Counted from the first letter of the stretch, positions 1-8,012 are shown. The stretch: DNA of 24,659 nucleotides from TWA4 sp034086685 (GCA_034086685.1 JAXDZY010000062.1:1-24659), one strand, 5' to 3'. Notes: generated from the sequence alone by a model not told the origin. Numbers and translations: made by a program.

Positions 1-59
1 ATCTGCTGAGTACTCTGTATACTCGTTTTTCTCCGTTTGATTTCTCTCATTGTGGCCAT
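1..59 (-). CDS. atpG: ATP synthase gamma subunit, N-terminal fragment
   Basis: Only the first 19 codons are in the window; the gene continues past the left edge. The ATG at 59 begins a peptide reading MATMREIKRRKTSIQSTQQI, which matches the conserved start of F1 gamma subunits (the N-terminal helix that forms part of the rotating central stalk). A ribosome binding site reading AGGTGATC lies just upstream. The gene starts 21 bases after the atpA stop, the usual alpha-gamma order of bacterial atp operons. Gamma couples proton or sodium flow in Fo to ATP synthesis in the alpha3beta3 head. The call is secure despite the short fragment because both the motif and the position agree. Confidence 0.93.
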   Translation of the reverse strand, partial: MATMREIKRRKTSIQSTQQ

Positions 60-80
60 AAGATCACCTGCTTCCTGTTA

Positions 81-1586
81 TTACTTGAATTCAGTCTTAA
101 ATTCTTTAATGACTTTAACCAAAAGTTCCTCGATTTCAGGAGTAAGTGCCTTTTCTGTACGGATTTTCTCCGGCAGTTCAGGATACTTGGTATCCACAAA
201 CTCAAACAGTTCCTTTTCGAATCTTAAAACATCTTCTACCGGCACATCCAGCAGATATTTCTGTGTTGCCGCGTAGATGATAATAACCTGATATTCAACT
301 TCAAGAGGTGAATACTGAGGCTGTTTCAGAATCTCCTTAACTCTTGCACCCTGATCCAGCTTTTCCTTGGTATCCGCATCCAGATCGGAACCGAACTGTG
401 CGAAGGAAGCAAGCTCGCGGTACTGTGCAAGGTCGATACGAATAGGACCTGCAATCTTCTTCATGGCCTTGATCTGTGCGGAACCACCAACTCGTGATAC
501 GGACAGACCTGCGTTGATTGCCGGACGGAAACCGGAGTTGAACATTTCTGTTTCCAGGTAAATCTGACCGTCTGTAATGGAAATTACGTTGGTCGGAATG
601 TAAGCAGAAACGTCACCGGCCTGAGTTTCAATAATAGGCAGAGCTGTAATGGAGCCGCCGCCCAGCTTGTCAGACAGACGTGCAGCACGTTCCAGCAGTC
701 TTGAATGCAGATAGAAAACGTCACCGGGGTAAGCTTCACGTCCCGGAGGTCTTCTAAGAAGCAGGGAGAGTGTACGGTATGCCGTAGCATGTTTGGACAG
801 GTCATCGTAAACGATGAGAACATCTTCTCCCTTTTCCATCCACTCTTCACCGATGGTTACACCGGCATAAGGAGCGATGTACTGTAACGGTGCAAGTTCG
901 CTGGCTGTTGAAGCTACAACGGTAGTATAGTCCATTGCACCGTATTCATTTAAAGTATTAACCAGAGATGCTACTGTCGAAGCTTTCTGTCCGATAGCAA
1001 CATAGATACATTTACAGTTTTTTCCTTTCTGGTTGATAATCGTGTCAATTGCAATAGCCGTCTTACCAGTCTGACGGTCACCGATAATTAATTCTCGCTG
1101 TCCGCGTCCAATGGGAACCATGGCATCAATCGCCTTGATACCGGTCTGTAACGGCGTGTCTACGGATTTTCTTGAAATAACACCGGGAGCTACGCGCTCG
1201 ATTGCACGGTATTTATCGGTGATGATCGGTCCCTTGCCATCGATGGGCTGACCCAGAGGGTTTACTACACGGCCCATAAGAGCGTCACCAACAGGAACTT
1301 CCACAACGCGGCCTGTTGTCTTAACCGTATCACCTTCACTGATATTGTTTGCGCTGCCTAAAAGAACGACACCAACGTTGTCTTCTTCCAGGTTCAGCAC
1401 CATACCATATACATCACCGGGGAACTCAAGGAGCTCGCCCTGCATTGCCTTTTCAAGTCCATACACACGTGCGATACCATCACCAACCGTAATAACGGTA
1501 CCCACATCGGATACTTCCAGTTTCGAAGCATATCTGCCAATCTGTTCTTTAATCACAGAGCTGATTTCTTCCGGTCTTAAATTCAT
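81..1586 (-). CDS. atpA: ATP synthase F1 subunit alpha
   Basis: This is a 501-residue F1 alpha subunit, full length for the family. It carries the non-catalytic nucleotide site of the alpha3beta3 hexamer. Visible are the N-terminal beta-barrel region (about 25-95), the Walker A motif GDRQTGKT at residues 169-176, the Walker B region around LIVYDD, and the alpha/beta signature region ending in TNVISITDGQ. The C-terminal helical domain fills the last 130 residues. The start is the ATG at 1586, with an AGAAGGTG ribosome binding site about 12 bases upstream. It follows atpH by 73 bases and precedes atpG. The protein belongs to the membrane-bound F1Fo ATP synthase on the cytoplasmic side. No irregularity was seen. 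Confidence 0.98.
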   Translation of the reverse strand: MNLRPEEISSVIKEQIGRYASKLEVSDVGTVITVGDGIARVYGLEKAMQGELLEFPGDVYGMVLNLEEDNVGVVLLGSANNISEGDTVKTTGRVVEVPVGDALMGRVVNPLGQPIDGKGPIITDKYRAIERVAPGVISRKSVDTPLQTGIKAIDAMVPIGRGQRELIIGDRQTGKTAIAIDTIINQKGKNCKCIYVAIGQKASTVASLVNTLNEYGAMDYTTVVASTASELAPLQYIAPYAGVTIGEEWMEKGEDVLIVYDDLSKHATAYRTLSLLLRRPPGREAYPGDVFYLHSRLLERAARLSDKLGGGSITALPIIETQAGDVSAYIPTNVISITDGQIYLETEMFNSGFRPAINAGLSVSRVGGSAQIKAMKKIAGPIRIDLAQYRELASFAQFGSDLDADTKEKLDQGARVKEILKQPQYSPLEVEYQVIIIYAATQKYLLDVPVEDVLRFEKELFEFVDTKYPELPEKIRTEKALTPEIEELLVKVIKEFKTEFK

Positions 1587-1659
1587 GGGATTTTCGCACC
1601 TTCTTTCATATATTACTGCGGTTTTCCACCGCCTCTGTCAGAATACCTTCCCGCAAACT

Positions 1660-2208
1660 TTAAGCCAGCTGTATACCGCTTAACTCTCTCTTCAGATTTA
1701 AAAGTTTACTTCTGACACTGCCGTCTACCACACGGTCGCCGATACGGATCACGATTCCGCCGATCAGATCAGGATCAACCCTGTAGATCATCTCAAACTC
1801 TTTATAAGATGTAGAGGACAGCAGCTTCTCTACAATTTTTTTCTTCTGCACATCAGAAAGCTCTGATGCAGAAGTTATGCTGGCAACACCAATCTTTTTG
1901 AATTCCTTGGTTTTTGCTATAAAATAATCCAGGATATTCATCAGTTCGGAAGACCTTCCTTTGGTAACAACAATCCGCAGAAGTCCCACGATCTCATCGG
2001 AAATTCTGCCTGCAAAAATCTTCTCCACAGCTGTTACCTTTTCTGACAATTCAATATCCGGATGTCCGAGGAACTTTAAAAGCTCCGGATTCTCCGTGAG
2101 AACCTTTTCCAACCCCTTTACTTCCTCAAAGAATACGTCTGTTTTCTTACTTTCTACAGCAATATCAAAAAGCGCATCGCCATATGTCTTTGATATCAGC
2201 TTAGCCAT
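1660..2208 (-). CDS. atpH: ATP synthase F1 subunit delta
   Basis: This 182-residue protein is the delta (OSCP-type) subunit, which attaches the peripheral stalk to the top of F1. The N-terminal part begins with KTYGDALFDIAVE, a typical start for the helical domain, and the C-terminal part contains DPDLIGGIVIRIGDRVVDGS, the best conserved stretch of the family. The length is normal (about 175-185). The ATG at 2208 lies inside the end of atpF with a 13-base overlap, and its AGGTGAG ribosome binding site is within atpF, which suggests translational coupling. Gene order atpF-atpH-atpA is canonical. Confidence comes from both the conserved C-terminal motif and the context. Confidence 0.96.
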   Translation of the reverse strand: MAKLISKTYGDALFDIAVESKKTDVFFEEVKGLEKVLTENPELLKFLGHPDIELSEKVTAVEKIFAGRISDEIVGLLRIVVTKGRSSELMNILDYFIAKTKEFKKIGVASITSASELSDVQKKKIVEKLLSSTSYKEFEMIYRVDPDLIGGIVIRIGDRVVDGSVRSKLLNLKRELSGIQLA

Positions 2209-2711
2209 GTATTCTCACCTATTTCTTTAAGGGTCTCGTCCACCATAGAATCCTGAATAGTCGTGTCAATATTGGCAGCAACGACCTTGGCTGCCATTAA
2301 AGATGCAATTGAAATCATTTCCTGCTTTACATCTTCCAGCGCTTTCTTCTTCTCCAGCTCGATCTCATTCTCAGCCCGCGCAAGAATCCTTGCAGCCTCC
2401 TGCTTGGCCTGATCAATAATCTCATTCTGCTGTTTCAACGCTTTCTTACGCGCAGCATCCAGAATTTCATCAGCTTCTGCATTAATATTTTTCAGTTTTG
2501 CATCGTACTCTTCTTTTAAAGCAATAGCATCTTTCTTTTCTGCAGCGGCAAAATCCAGCTCTCCTTTGATCTTTTCCTGACGCTTGCGAATGAAATCACG
2601 AACCATGTCAATGCAGACATAGGAAAAAACAAAGAACAGAATAAAGATGTTAATACCGGTAATCAGAACATCCTGCAACAGCTGAAAATCCAATCCGAAT
2701 AGTCGCTCCAT
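2196..2711 (-). CDS. atpF: ATP synthase Fo subunit b
   Basis: This 171-residue protein is the b subunit, the peripheral stalk of the ATP synthase. It has one N-terminal membrane helix (about residues 14-36, ITGINIFILFFVFSYVCIDM) followed by a long charged alpha-helical, coiled-coil-forming region rich in Lys, Glu and Ala, as expected for the right-handed stator coil. Length and architecture match the family. The start ATG at 2711 has a strong AAAGGAGGG site about 9 bases upstream. It follows atpE by 58 bases and overlaps atpH by 13 bases. It links the a/c ring sector in the membrane to delta on F1. Confidence 0.96.
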   Translation of the reverse strand: MERLFGLDFQLLQDVLITGINIFILFFVFSYVCIDMVRDFIRKRQEKIKGELDFAAAEKKDAIALKEEYDAKLKNINAEADEILDAARKKALKQQNEIIDQAKQEAARILARAENEIELEKKKALEDVKQEMISIASLMAAKVVAANIDTTIQDSMVDETLKEIGENTWLS

Positions 2712-2769
2712 CTAATGTATCCCTCCTTTCTTTTTTTCTGATCGCCATCTGCCAATCAGATGTTATGGA

Positions 2770-3024
2770 TCAACCGAAAGGATGTACGAACATTAAGATG
2801 ATTGCAACTACCAGACCGTACAGACCTGTTGTCTCGGCAACCGCCTGACCTAACAGCATGGTGGTCATAACGTCACCTTTTGCACCGGGATTTCTACCTA
2901 CTGCTTCTGCACCTTTACCAGCTGCGTAACCCTGGCCGATACCAGGACCAACACCGGCAATCAAAGCGATACCTGCGCCAATAGCTGAACATGCATAAAT
3001 TAAATCCTGTCCACTAATATTCAT
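2770..3024 (-). CDS. atpE: ATP synthase Fo subunit c, sodium-type signature
   Basis: This 84-residue protein is the rotor ring subunit: two hydrophobic helices joined by a polar loop (RNPGAKGD). The open frame could begin further upstream at 3096, but the ATG at 3024 has a GAGGAGG site 8 bases before it and gives the correct family length, so the longer frame is rejected. Helix 1 contains PGIGQGYAAGKG and helix 2 contains GQAVAETTGLYG. The ion-carrying carboxylate is Glu64. Gln31, Val62, Glu64, Thr65, Thr66 and Tyr69 match the positions known to hold Na+ in the Ilyobacter tartaricus c ring (Q32, V63, E65, S66, T67, Y70). I infer that sodium rather than proton coupling is likely. Confidence 0.96.
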   Translation of the reverse strand: MNISGQDLIYACSAIGAGIALIAGVGPGIGQGYAAGKGAEAVGRNPGAKGDVMTTMLLGQAVAETTGLYGLVVAIILMFVHPFG

Positions 3025-3151
3025 ATCTAATTCCTCCTCAAAATGAATTACTGTAAACTTTCTGCAGAAAAAGCTGCAGCCCTCTGTGACGTACACACCT
3101 CAGACAAATATCCCTGCTCTCAGGATATTATCCTCTCCTCCGGAAAACAGC

Positions 3152-3853
3152 CTACTCTTCCGGGAATCTCTGGGATACAAAAATCATTGTCAGCATACAG
3201 AATACGTATGTCTGAATTGCACCCGAGAACAAATCAAAATAAACATGCAATGCAGCAGGAATTCCGAGTTTGAATAATAACGGCATTAAACCATACCACA
3301 ATGCCATAATCAAAGTACCGGAAACCATGTTGGCAAAAAGACGCAACGACAATGAAACCGGTGTTGCGAATTCACTGATGATATTAACCGGCAGGAAAAC
3401 CGGGAACGGATCCAGATAACCTTTCCAGTACTCCAGTTTCTGATGCCTGATACCATTGTAATGGATCATTACAAATGTCACCAGTGCCAGCATAAGAGTA
3501 ACGCCATAATCCGCTGTCGGTGAACGCAGACCGAAGATACCTCCGATGTTGCTGACCAGGATAAAAATAAACAGCGTAATAATGTAGTTACAATACTTTT
3601 TGCCTCTTGCACCCATATTCGTTATGACCATATTGTCAAGCATCTCAACGACTGCTTCACAGAGACACTGGAAAGTTCCTGGTACTTCCTCAGCTTTCTT
3701 CATCCGGTTTCGCACTGCAAAAGCGACGATGATCAAAACGATTGTAATGATAAGCTGGCTGACATGAGTTGTCGTGATCCAGAGAGTCTGTCCTCCAACC
3801 TCATAGGATATCAGACCCTTGATCATATAACCCAGATCCTCCGAGCTGTACAT
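3152..3853 (-). CDS. atpB: ATP synthase Fo subunit a
   Basis: This is the stator channel subunit next to the c ring, an integral membrane protein of 233 residues with five or six hydrophobic helices. The family signature SLSLRLFANMVSG is present; Arg171 in this numbering is the essential arginine that interacts with the c-ring carboxylate. The preferred start is the ATG at 3853, because TAGGAG ends 5 bases before it. An in-frame GTG at 3874 would add seven residues but has its purine stretch directly abutting the start, with no spacing. The gene follows the atpI-like gene by 13 bases (or overlaps it if the GTG is used), and a 127-base gap separates it from atpE. Confidence 0.95.
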   Translation of the reverse strand: MYSSEDLGYMIKGLISYEVGGQTLWITTTHVSQLIITIVLIIVAFAVRNRMKKAEEVPGTFQCLCEAVVEMLDNMVITNMGARGKKYCNYIITLFIFILVSNIGGIFGLRSPTADYGVTLMLALVTFVMIHYNGIRHQKLEYWKGYLDPFPVFLPVNIISEFATPVSLSLRLFANMVSGTLIMALWYGLMPLLFKLGIPAALHVYFDLFSGAIQTYVFCMLTMIFVSQRFPEE

Positions 3854-3866
3854 GATTGCTCCTATG

Positions 3867-4304
3867 TTACTCACCCCCCTCTTTTTTTATAGATACCTTC
3901 TCACGACTCCATTCCAGGAAACGATGCATGAGCGGCTGTAAATATGCTCCAGCTTTTGTTCCGAATAAACCGATGACCAAAGCCGGTATATTTAAATATG
4001 AAGTGTAATATGCCGCAATGATCACGGCAGCATATACCACCATTCTCACCAGGTATCTGGTGGTAGTATATTTCTGTGCCTGATCAGCACTGTGCATATC
4101 CATTGTCAGCTCCGTAACATATGCAATATGTGTCACGGAACATACACTTACAATCACTCCCAGAAGATATGCCAGAATCGCCGGAAGTTTTTCCGTGGGA
4201 AGAAAAAATATGACCAGCACACCGACCAGTCCGAAAATCCCGATTCCCATCCATATCTCCAGCAATGTCTGTCTGGTATATCTGATCCAGCTATTACCTG
4301 TCAT
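3867..4304 (-). CDS. ATP synthase subunit I-like membrane protein
   Basis: This 145-residue protein has four predicted hydrophobic segments (about 17-35, 41-62, 85-103 and 105-125) and sits between the atpZ-like gene and atpB, the place of AtpI in Firmicutes atp operons. AtpI proteins are poorly conserved. In studied bacteria they help assemble the c ring or stabilise the complex. The N-terminal region (about 10-60) has the helix-loop-helix look of the ATP synthase I chain family. The start at 4304 overlaps the upstream gene by 11 bases, consistent with coupled translation. The assignment rests more on position and topology than on a sharp motif. Confidence 0.78.
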   Translation of the reverse strand: MTGNSWIRYTRQTLLEIWMGIGIFGLVGVLVIFFLPTEKLPAILAYLLGVIVSVCSVTHIAYVTELTMDMHSADQAQKYTTTRYLVRMVVYAAVIIAAYYTSYLNIPALVIGLFGTKAGAYLQPLMHRFLEWSREKVSIKKEGGE

Positions 4305-4530
4305 AGGTGCTCTCCCTTTCCGTTTCTCTGATCATGCGGGCAACCAGTGTATAGGCATTTTTTCCGCCCGCGATAACACCCAGAATCAGAAGAACAACCG
4401 TTGTATGCCAGCCGTATCTGCCGTCAAGCCATATGCCCACTCCCGTACAGAGAATGATCGGCGCCAGCAGTGTAATACTGACCTGTGTAACCATCAGCAG
4501 ACACCTGGCAACTACTCCGCGTTTTTTCAC
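4294..4530 (-). CDS. AtpZ/AtpI family small membrane protein
   Basis: This 78-residue protein has two hydrophobic helices around a short polar turn, with the pattern LLAPIILCTGVGIWLD followed by GWH and a second helix with ILGVIAGGKNAYTL. It resembles the small AtpZ (ATPase gene 1) family found as the first gene of many atp operons, which with AtpI has been linked to divalent-cation transport and complex assembly. The open frame extends to 4599, but the GTG at 4530 has an AGAGGAGG site 9 bases upstream and removes an unlikely Arg-rich prefix, so it is preferred. The gene is first in the atp operon, about 140 bases downstream of the proposed promoter. Confidence 0.75.
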   Translation of the reverse strand: MKKRGVVARCLLMVTQVSITLLAPIILCTGVGIWLDGRYGWHTTVVLLILGVIAGGKNAYTLVARMIRETERESTYDR

Positions 4531-4678
4531 AACCTGCTTCCTCCTCTGCCGCCAGACTCTGTTATCTCTCCTGTACCGGATAATACAGGAAATATGCATA
4601 CTGTGATTGGATTATGTGTGATGTCCAATCCGCTTTTCATTCATCTTCTACAATATGTGCCAAATAGCAACTGTCTTT

Positions 4679-4706
4679 ATTATATCATTTTTCAGCTTTT
4701 TGTCTA
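4679..4706 (-). promoter_or_regulatory. sigma-70 type promoter of the atp operon
   Basis: On the minus strand the sequence reads TAGACA, a 16-base spacer, then TATAAT, a near-consensus housekeeping promoter. Transcription would begin near 4670 and leave about 140 bases of leader before the first gene. The surrounding 4531-4815 gap is very AT-rich. It also holds an AT-only stem (TTTTATA/TATAAAA, about 4753-4772) after the dCMP deaminase gene that could be a weak terminator. Confidence 0.7.
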
Positions 4707-4815
4707 TCCAAAAAATGAGCTCTTAGCATAATTCTCCTATTATGTTCCTGTTTTTATACATTTTTTATAAAAAAATATAAAACTTTTGGTATCGAAACAC
4801 AAAAAGATTTTTTTC

Positions 4816-5331
4816 CTATAGTTCAATATTAATGCTTCTGCCGGTTTCCCGATATTTACAGCAGGTTACTCCGGCAGCATCAAACATGCGGCGCGATGCT
4901 TTTACAGAAGGAGTATCTCCATACTTGTTACTTTTATACACTACTGTTTTAATACCCGACTGAATGATTGCCTTTGCACATTCATTGCAGGGAAACAGTG
5001 TCACATAAAGGCGGCTCCCCTCCAGACTTCCTCCTCTGTAATTAAGGATGGCATTCAGCTCGCTGTGAGTCGTATAGAAGTATTTATTGTCGTAAGGATC
5101 TCCTTCCCGGTTCCACGGAAATTCATCGTCTGAGCATCCGGTGGGAAAACCGTTATATCCCATGGAAAGAATCTTGTTGGACTCACTGACAATACAGGCT
5201 CCTACCTGTGTATTGGGATCCTTGGAGCGCATGGCTGCCAGAGCTGCCACACCCATGAAATATTCATCCCATGAGATATAGTCTGTCCGCTTTGAAGATT
5301 TTTTTACCTCCGAAACCGGCTTCATGTCCAT
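4816..5331 (-). CDS. deoxycytidylate (dCMP) deaminase
   Basis: This 171-residue zinc enzyme of the cytidine deaminase fold converts dCMP to dUMP, the precursor for thymidylate synthesis. The zinc and catalytic residues are visible: His89 and Glu91 in THSELNA, and Cys115 and Cys118 in PCNEC. The N-terminal segment SWDEYFMGVAALAAMRSKDPNTQVG is characteristic of dCMP deaminases (ComEB in Bacillus subtilis) and separates it from cytidine and tRNA-adenosine deaminases. The ATG at 5331 has GGAAGGAT about 8 bases upstream. It lies 20 bases after rpiB as the last gene of the Sua5 operon and just ahead of the atp promoter. No N-terminal competence-related extension is present. Confidence 0.93.
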   Translation of the reverse strand: MDMKPVSEVKKSSKRTDYISWDEYFMGVAALAAMRSKDPNTQVGACIVSESNKILSMGYNGFPTGCSDDEFPWNREGDPYDNKYFYTTHSELNAILNYRGGSLEGSRLYVTLFPCNECAKAIIQSGIKTVVYKSNKYGDTPSVKASRRMFDAAGVTCCKYRETGRSINIEL

Positions 5332-5351
5332 AACATTATCCTTCCCTCTGA

Positions 5352-5780
5352 TCAGTCTTCAATTTTTTCGATTCTTCTGGCGTGTCTCTCATCACCGGAA
5401 AAATCGGTGTGCAGAAATGTATCCACAATCTTTACTGCAAGGCCGGGACCGGTTACACGCGCTCCCAGTGCCAGAATATTGGCATCATTATGTTCTCTTG
5501 TAGCCTGCGCGCTGAAACAGTCTCCGCATAAAGCTGCACGGATTCCCTTTACCTTATTGGCAGCAATTGAAATACCGATTCCTGTTCCGCATACCAGAAT
5601 GCCTTTTTCACATTCCCCTGAAGCCACTGCGTGTGCTACAGGCTTTGCAATATCCGGGTAATCACAAGAAGTACGGTCAAAACAGCCGAAATCCTTATAC
5701 TCAATCCCTTCTTTATCCAGATAAGAAAGAATCTCCTCTTTCAATTCAAATCCGCCGTGATCACATCCAAAAGCTATCAT
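5352..5780 (-). CDS. rpiB: ribose-5-phosphate isomerase B
   Basis: This 142-residue RpiB/LacAB-family isomerase interconverts ribose 5-phosphate and ribulose 5-phosphate in the pentose phosphate pathway. The start GCDHGG, the catalytic Cys64 in CGTGIG with its anion-binding loop, and the REHNDAN motif with His97 are all present. Three in-frame starts lie within 18 bases (GTG 5798, ATG 5786, ATG 5780). The ATG at 5780 is chosen because the AAAGGGG site is 8 bases before it, whereas it is only 2 bases from the one at 5786. It sits 66 bases after the YwlE-like gene and 20 bases before the deaminase gene, a cluster common in Firmicutes. Allose-6-phosphate isomerase activity cannot be excluded. 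Confidence 0.93.
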   Translation of the reverse strand: MIAFGCDHGGFELKEEILSYLDKEGIEYKDFGCFDRTSCDYPDIAKPVAHAVASGECEKGILVCGTGIGISIAANKVKGIRAALCGDCFSAQATREHNDANILALGARVTGPGLAVKIVDTFLHTDFSGDERHARRIEKIED

Positions 5781-5846
5781 TTTCATTTCCCCTTTCACCG
5801 GTCAGATTATCTGAACCGGATTTTATAGTTTGTATTTATTTGATTT

Positions 5847-6593
5847 TTAATTCTCCGGTTCTTTATTTCCGCTGTTTTTCGCCCGGATTTCCTCGTACAG
5901 AAGCTTGTACTCCGAAATCTCCGATTCCTTCGCGGCTTCTCTGGCCGCCTCGCGGGCAGCAGTCTTCTCCACCACACGCATATATTCCTCTTCCAGCTCT
6001 TTTTCATGCTGCTGCTTCAGCTTTTCCGATACCATATCGGCATCTTCCCCCATGGTATCATGGACACTTTCCTCAAATACCTGCTGAACTACCCGTTCTA
6101 CCTCCTTGCGGCTCAACGGTTTCGGTTCTCTGGCAAGTTCTTCATCAATCGGTTCAAAAATAAGCTGAGCAGCTGCCTTTACCAGAAGATCAAGATTCTC
6201 AAATGCATCCTGATAATTGGAGAGATCTCCAGAAGGAGTTTCCGTATCACCTTTATATCCTACAAAACCTCTCAATGTTGCAATGTCACACGCCGGATTC
6301 AGAACTGCCGCAATCTTCTGTACCTGCGCTTCTCTCAACGCAAGAATCAGGGTATCAGTCGTGATATCTTCCATTGTCAGTTTTTCACTGTAGTTTTTGG
6401 ATGCCTGCAGGTGATTTTCTTCCAGAACCGCAATCGCTTTGGGATTCACCGGCTCCGGAAACAGAACCACCAGCCCTCTCGAAATAATATCCAGGGGCCG
6501 TTTGCCGGCAATATTTCTGAAAATAGCTTCCGCCATAATACTCTCACAGGTGTTATCCGCGCCCGCCAGAATAACTTTACGATAACGTTTCAC
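5847..6593 (-). CDS. low-molecular-weight protein phosphatase-like protein, catalytic residues lost
   Basis: This 248-residue protein has the fold pattern of low-molecular-weight phosphatases (YwlE type) in residues 1-150, then a charged Glu/Lys/Arg/Ala-rich tail (about 155-248) likely to form long helices or a coiled coil. Family enzymes have a P-loop C-x5-R-S, usually CTGNTCRSPMAE. Here the same stretch reads GADNTCESIMAE, so the nucleophilic Cys is Gly11 and the phosphate-binding Arg is Glu17. The general-acid loop (normally Asp-Pro-Phe) reads Thr119-Pro120-Ser. A phosphatase is therefore not expected; a scaffold or sensor role is possible. The start is the GTG at 6593, 8 bases after AAAGGGGG; an in-frame GTG at 6602 is less well spaced. 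It lies between Sua5 and rpiB, where YwlE is normally found. Confidence 0.82.
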   Translation of the reverse strand: MKRYRKVILAGADNTCESIMAEAIFRNIAGKRPLDIISRGLVVLFPEPVNPKAIAVLEENHLQASKNYSEKLTMEDITTDTLILALREAQVQKIAAVLNPACDIATLRGFVGYKGDTETPSGDLSNYQDAFENLDLLVKAAAQLIFEPIDEELAREPKPLSRKEVERVVQQVFEESVHDTMGEDADMVSEKLKQQHEKELEEEYMRVVEKTAAREAAREAAKESEISEYKLLYEEIRAKNSGNKEPEN

Positions 6594-6692
6594 CGTATGC
6601 ACCCCCTTTATCTTTTACCGGTACCTGTCTGATCAGCATTCTTATCATCCGACACTCATGCCACCTGCTGCCCGCATCATTATCTGTCTTCA

Positions 6693-7751
6693 TCATACAT
6701 GAATTTCCTTATGACCGGCTGCTTTTACCATACGGTTCATAACCGCAAATCCCAGTTCATCGCAGCCGAATGCTTCCGAATAAATGATCTCCACACCGCT
6801 TTCATCAAATTCACGCAGAATCTCGTACAGATTATGGGCTACACTTTCCAGGCTGCTGCGGCTTCCAATGCTTTTCACGATTCCCTGTGTATAGCAGGAT
6901 CTTGTCTCATCCGTACAGATGATGCCGGTCAGCTTTCCCTGACTGACAGACTCTGCTGCCAGCCGGCATATTTTTTCCGTAACAGCCTCCACGTCTCCCT
7001 CCACCAGTGTCATGGGAGCGTTGGGAGCATAATGACGGTACTTCTGACCGGGAGCCTTGGGACGAAAATTCTTCCATTCTTTCGCATCCAGGGCTTTATC
7101 TTTTTTCACCTGTCCCAGAATATCCGTCAGCATCTCATATGTGATGAATCCGGGGCGCAGAATAACCGGTACATCCTCTGTCATATCTACGATTGTAGAT
7201 TCAATCCCAATCTTACAGGGGCCTCCATCCAGAATCATATCAATCTTTCCATTCATATCTTCCGCAGTACGCTCCGCTGTGGTCGGACTGGGTTTTCCGG
7301 AAATATTGGCACTGGGTGCGGCAATCGGTACCCCTGCCGTCTCGATCAGCCGTCTTGCCACCGGATGATCAGGCATCCGCACTGCCACCGTATCAAGTCC
7401 ACCGGTTGTTCCCCCGGGAACAATATCCTTTTTTTTGAAAATCATGGTCAGAGGGCCGGGCCAATACGCCTTCATAAGTACCCTGGCAGCATCCGGAATA
7501 TACTCTGCAATTTCCTCAAGCTGCTTTGGATCAGCAATATGGGCAATCAGCGGATTATCCGAAGGTCTTCCTTTTGCAGCATAAATCCTTGCAGAAGCTT
7601 CCTCATCCAGGGCATTGGCTCCCAGACCATATACAGTCTCTGTGGGAAAAGCCACCAGGCCTCCCCGGCAGATGATATCCGCAGCCTCCTCATAAGCAGC
7701 CTCTGATTCTTTTTCACTCAGCAGCCGGAGATTAATTATCTTTGTATCCAT
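6693..7751 (-). CDS. ywlC: L-threonylcarbamoyladenylate synthase (Sua5/YwlC type)
   Basis: This 352-residue enzyme makes threonylcarbamoyl-AMP from threonine, bicarbonate and ATP, the first step of tRNA t6A37 formation. The YrdC/TsaC domain spans about 15-205 and shows PTETVYGLG (36-44), KGRPSDNPL (60-68) and SANISGKPSPT. A linker with RPKAPGQKYRHYAP and a C-terminal Sua5 domain (about 245-352) mark it as the long Sua5 form rather than the short TsaC. The ATG at 7751 has AAGAGG about 11 bases upstream. It is the first gene of a four-gene operon with the YwlE-like, rpiB and deaminase genes, driven by the promoter at 7869-7897. Confidence 0.95.
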   Translation of the reverse strand: MDTKIINLRLLSEKESEAAYEEAADIICRGGLVAFPTETVYGLGANALDEEASARIYAAKGRPSDNPLIAHIADPKQLEEIAEYIPDAARVLMKAYWPGPLTMIFKKKDIVPGGTTGGLDTVAVRMPDHPVARRLIETAGVPIAAPSANISGKPSPTTAERTAEDMNGKIDMILDGGPCKIGIESTIVDMTEDVPVILRPGFITYEMLTDILGQVKKDKALDAKEWKNFRPKAPGQKYRHYAPNAPMTLVEGDVEAVTEKICRLAAESVSQGKLTGIICTDETRSCYTQGIVKSIGSRSSLESVAHNLYEILREFDESGVEIIYSEAFGCDELGFAVMNRMVKAAGHKEIHV

Positions 7752-7868
7752 CTGATATCAAACCTCTTCAGTCGCTCTTCAAAAGCCCTTTTCAATCTCT
7801 TCCGGGCTCCTTACAGCTACAAATTTCACTAAATATACATACATAAAAAACAATTTTCCTCATTTATA

Positions 7869-7897
7869 AGTATAATATTATTGCGGTAACTTTGCAA
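7869..7897 (-). promoter_or_regulatory. promoter of the Sua5 operon
   Basis: The minus strand shows TTGCAA, a 17-base spacer and TATACT. Transcription would start near 7862, about 110 bases before the Sua5 start. It lies in the 337-base divergent gap 7752-8088, which also contains the psiE promoter; apart from these two promoters the gap is AT-rich, with no further structure seen. Confidence 0.68.
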
Positions 7898-7983
7898 CCG
7901 CTATTCCCTCAAACAAAGAACACAAAAAAGAAAAAATGAGATAAAAACATCGAAATGTATCTTTGTATATACATGGATTTCTA

Positions 7984-8012
7984 TTGCAGGGAAAAAAATC
8001 TCATGTTAAAAT
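7984..8012 (+). promoter_or_regulatory. promoter of the psiE-like gene
   Basis: The plus strand shows TTGCAG, a 17-base spacer and TAAAAT, giving a start near 8019 and a 70-base leader. It is back-to-back with the Sua5 promoter. No phosphate-box operator was recognised. Confidence 0.65.

Noticed and set aside
3025..3096. Upstream extension of atpE by 24 codons
   Set aside because: The added residues are not hydrophobic or conserved, and the ATG at 3024 has a strong, well-placed ribosome binding site and yields the normal c-subunit length.
4685..4729. 14-codon frame with an AGGAG site on the minus strand, ahead of the atp operon
   Set aside because: It covers the atp promoter itself, so transcripts from that promoter would not contain it; probably chance in an AT-rich gap.
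6699..7706. Open frame of 335 codons on the plus strand opposite the Sua5 gene
   Set aside because: It is fully antisense to a clear Sua5 enzyme, rich in Cys and His, with no recognisable motif or ribosome binding site.
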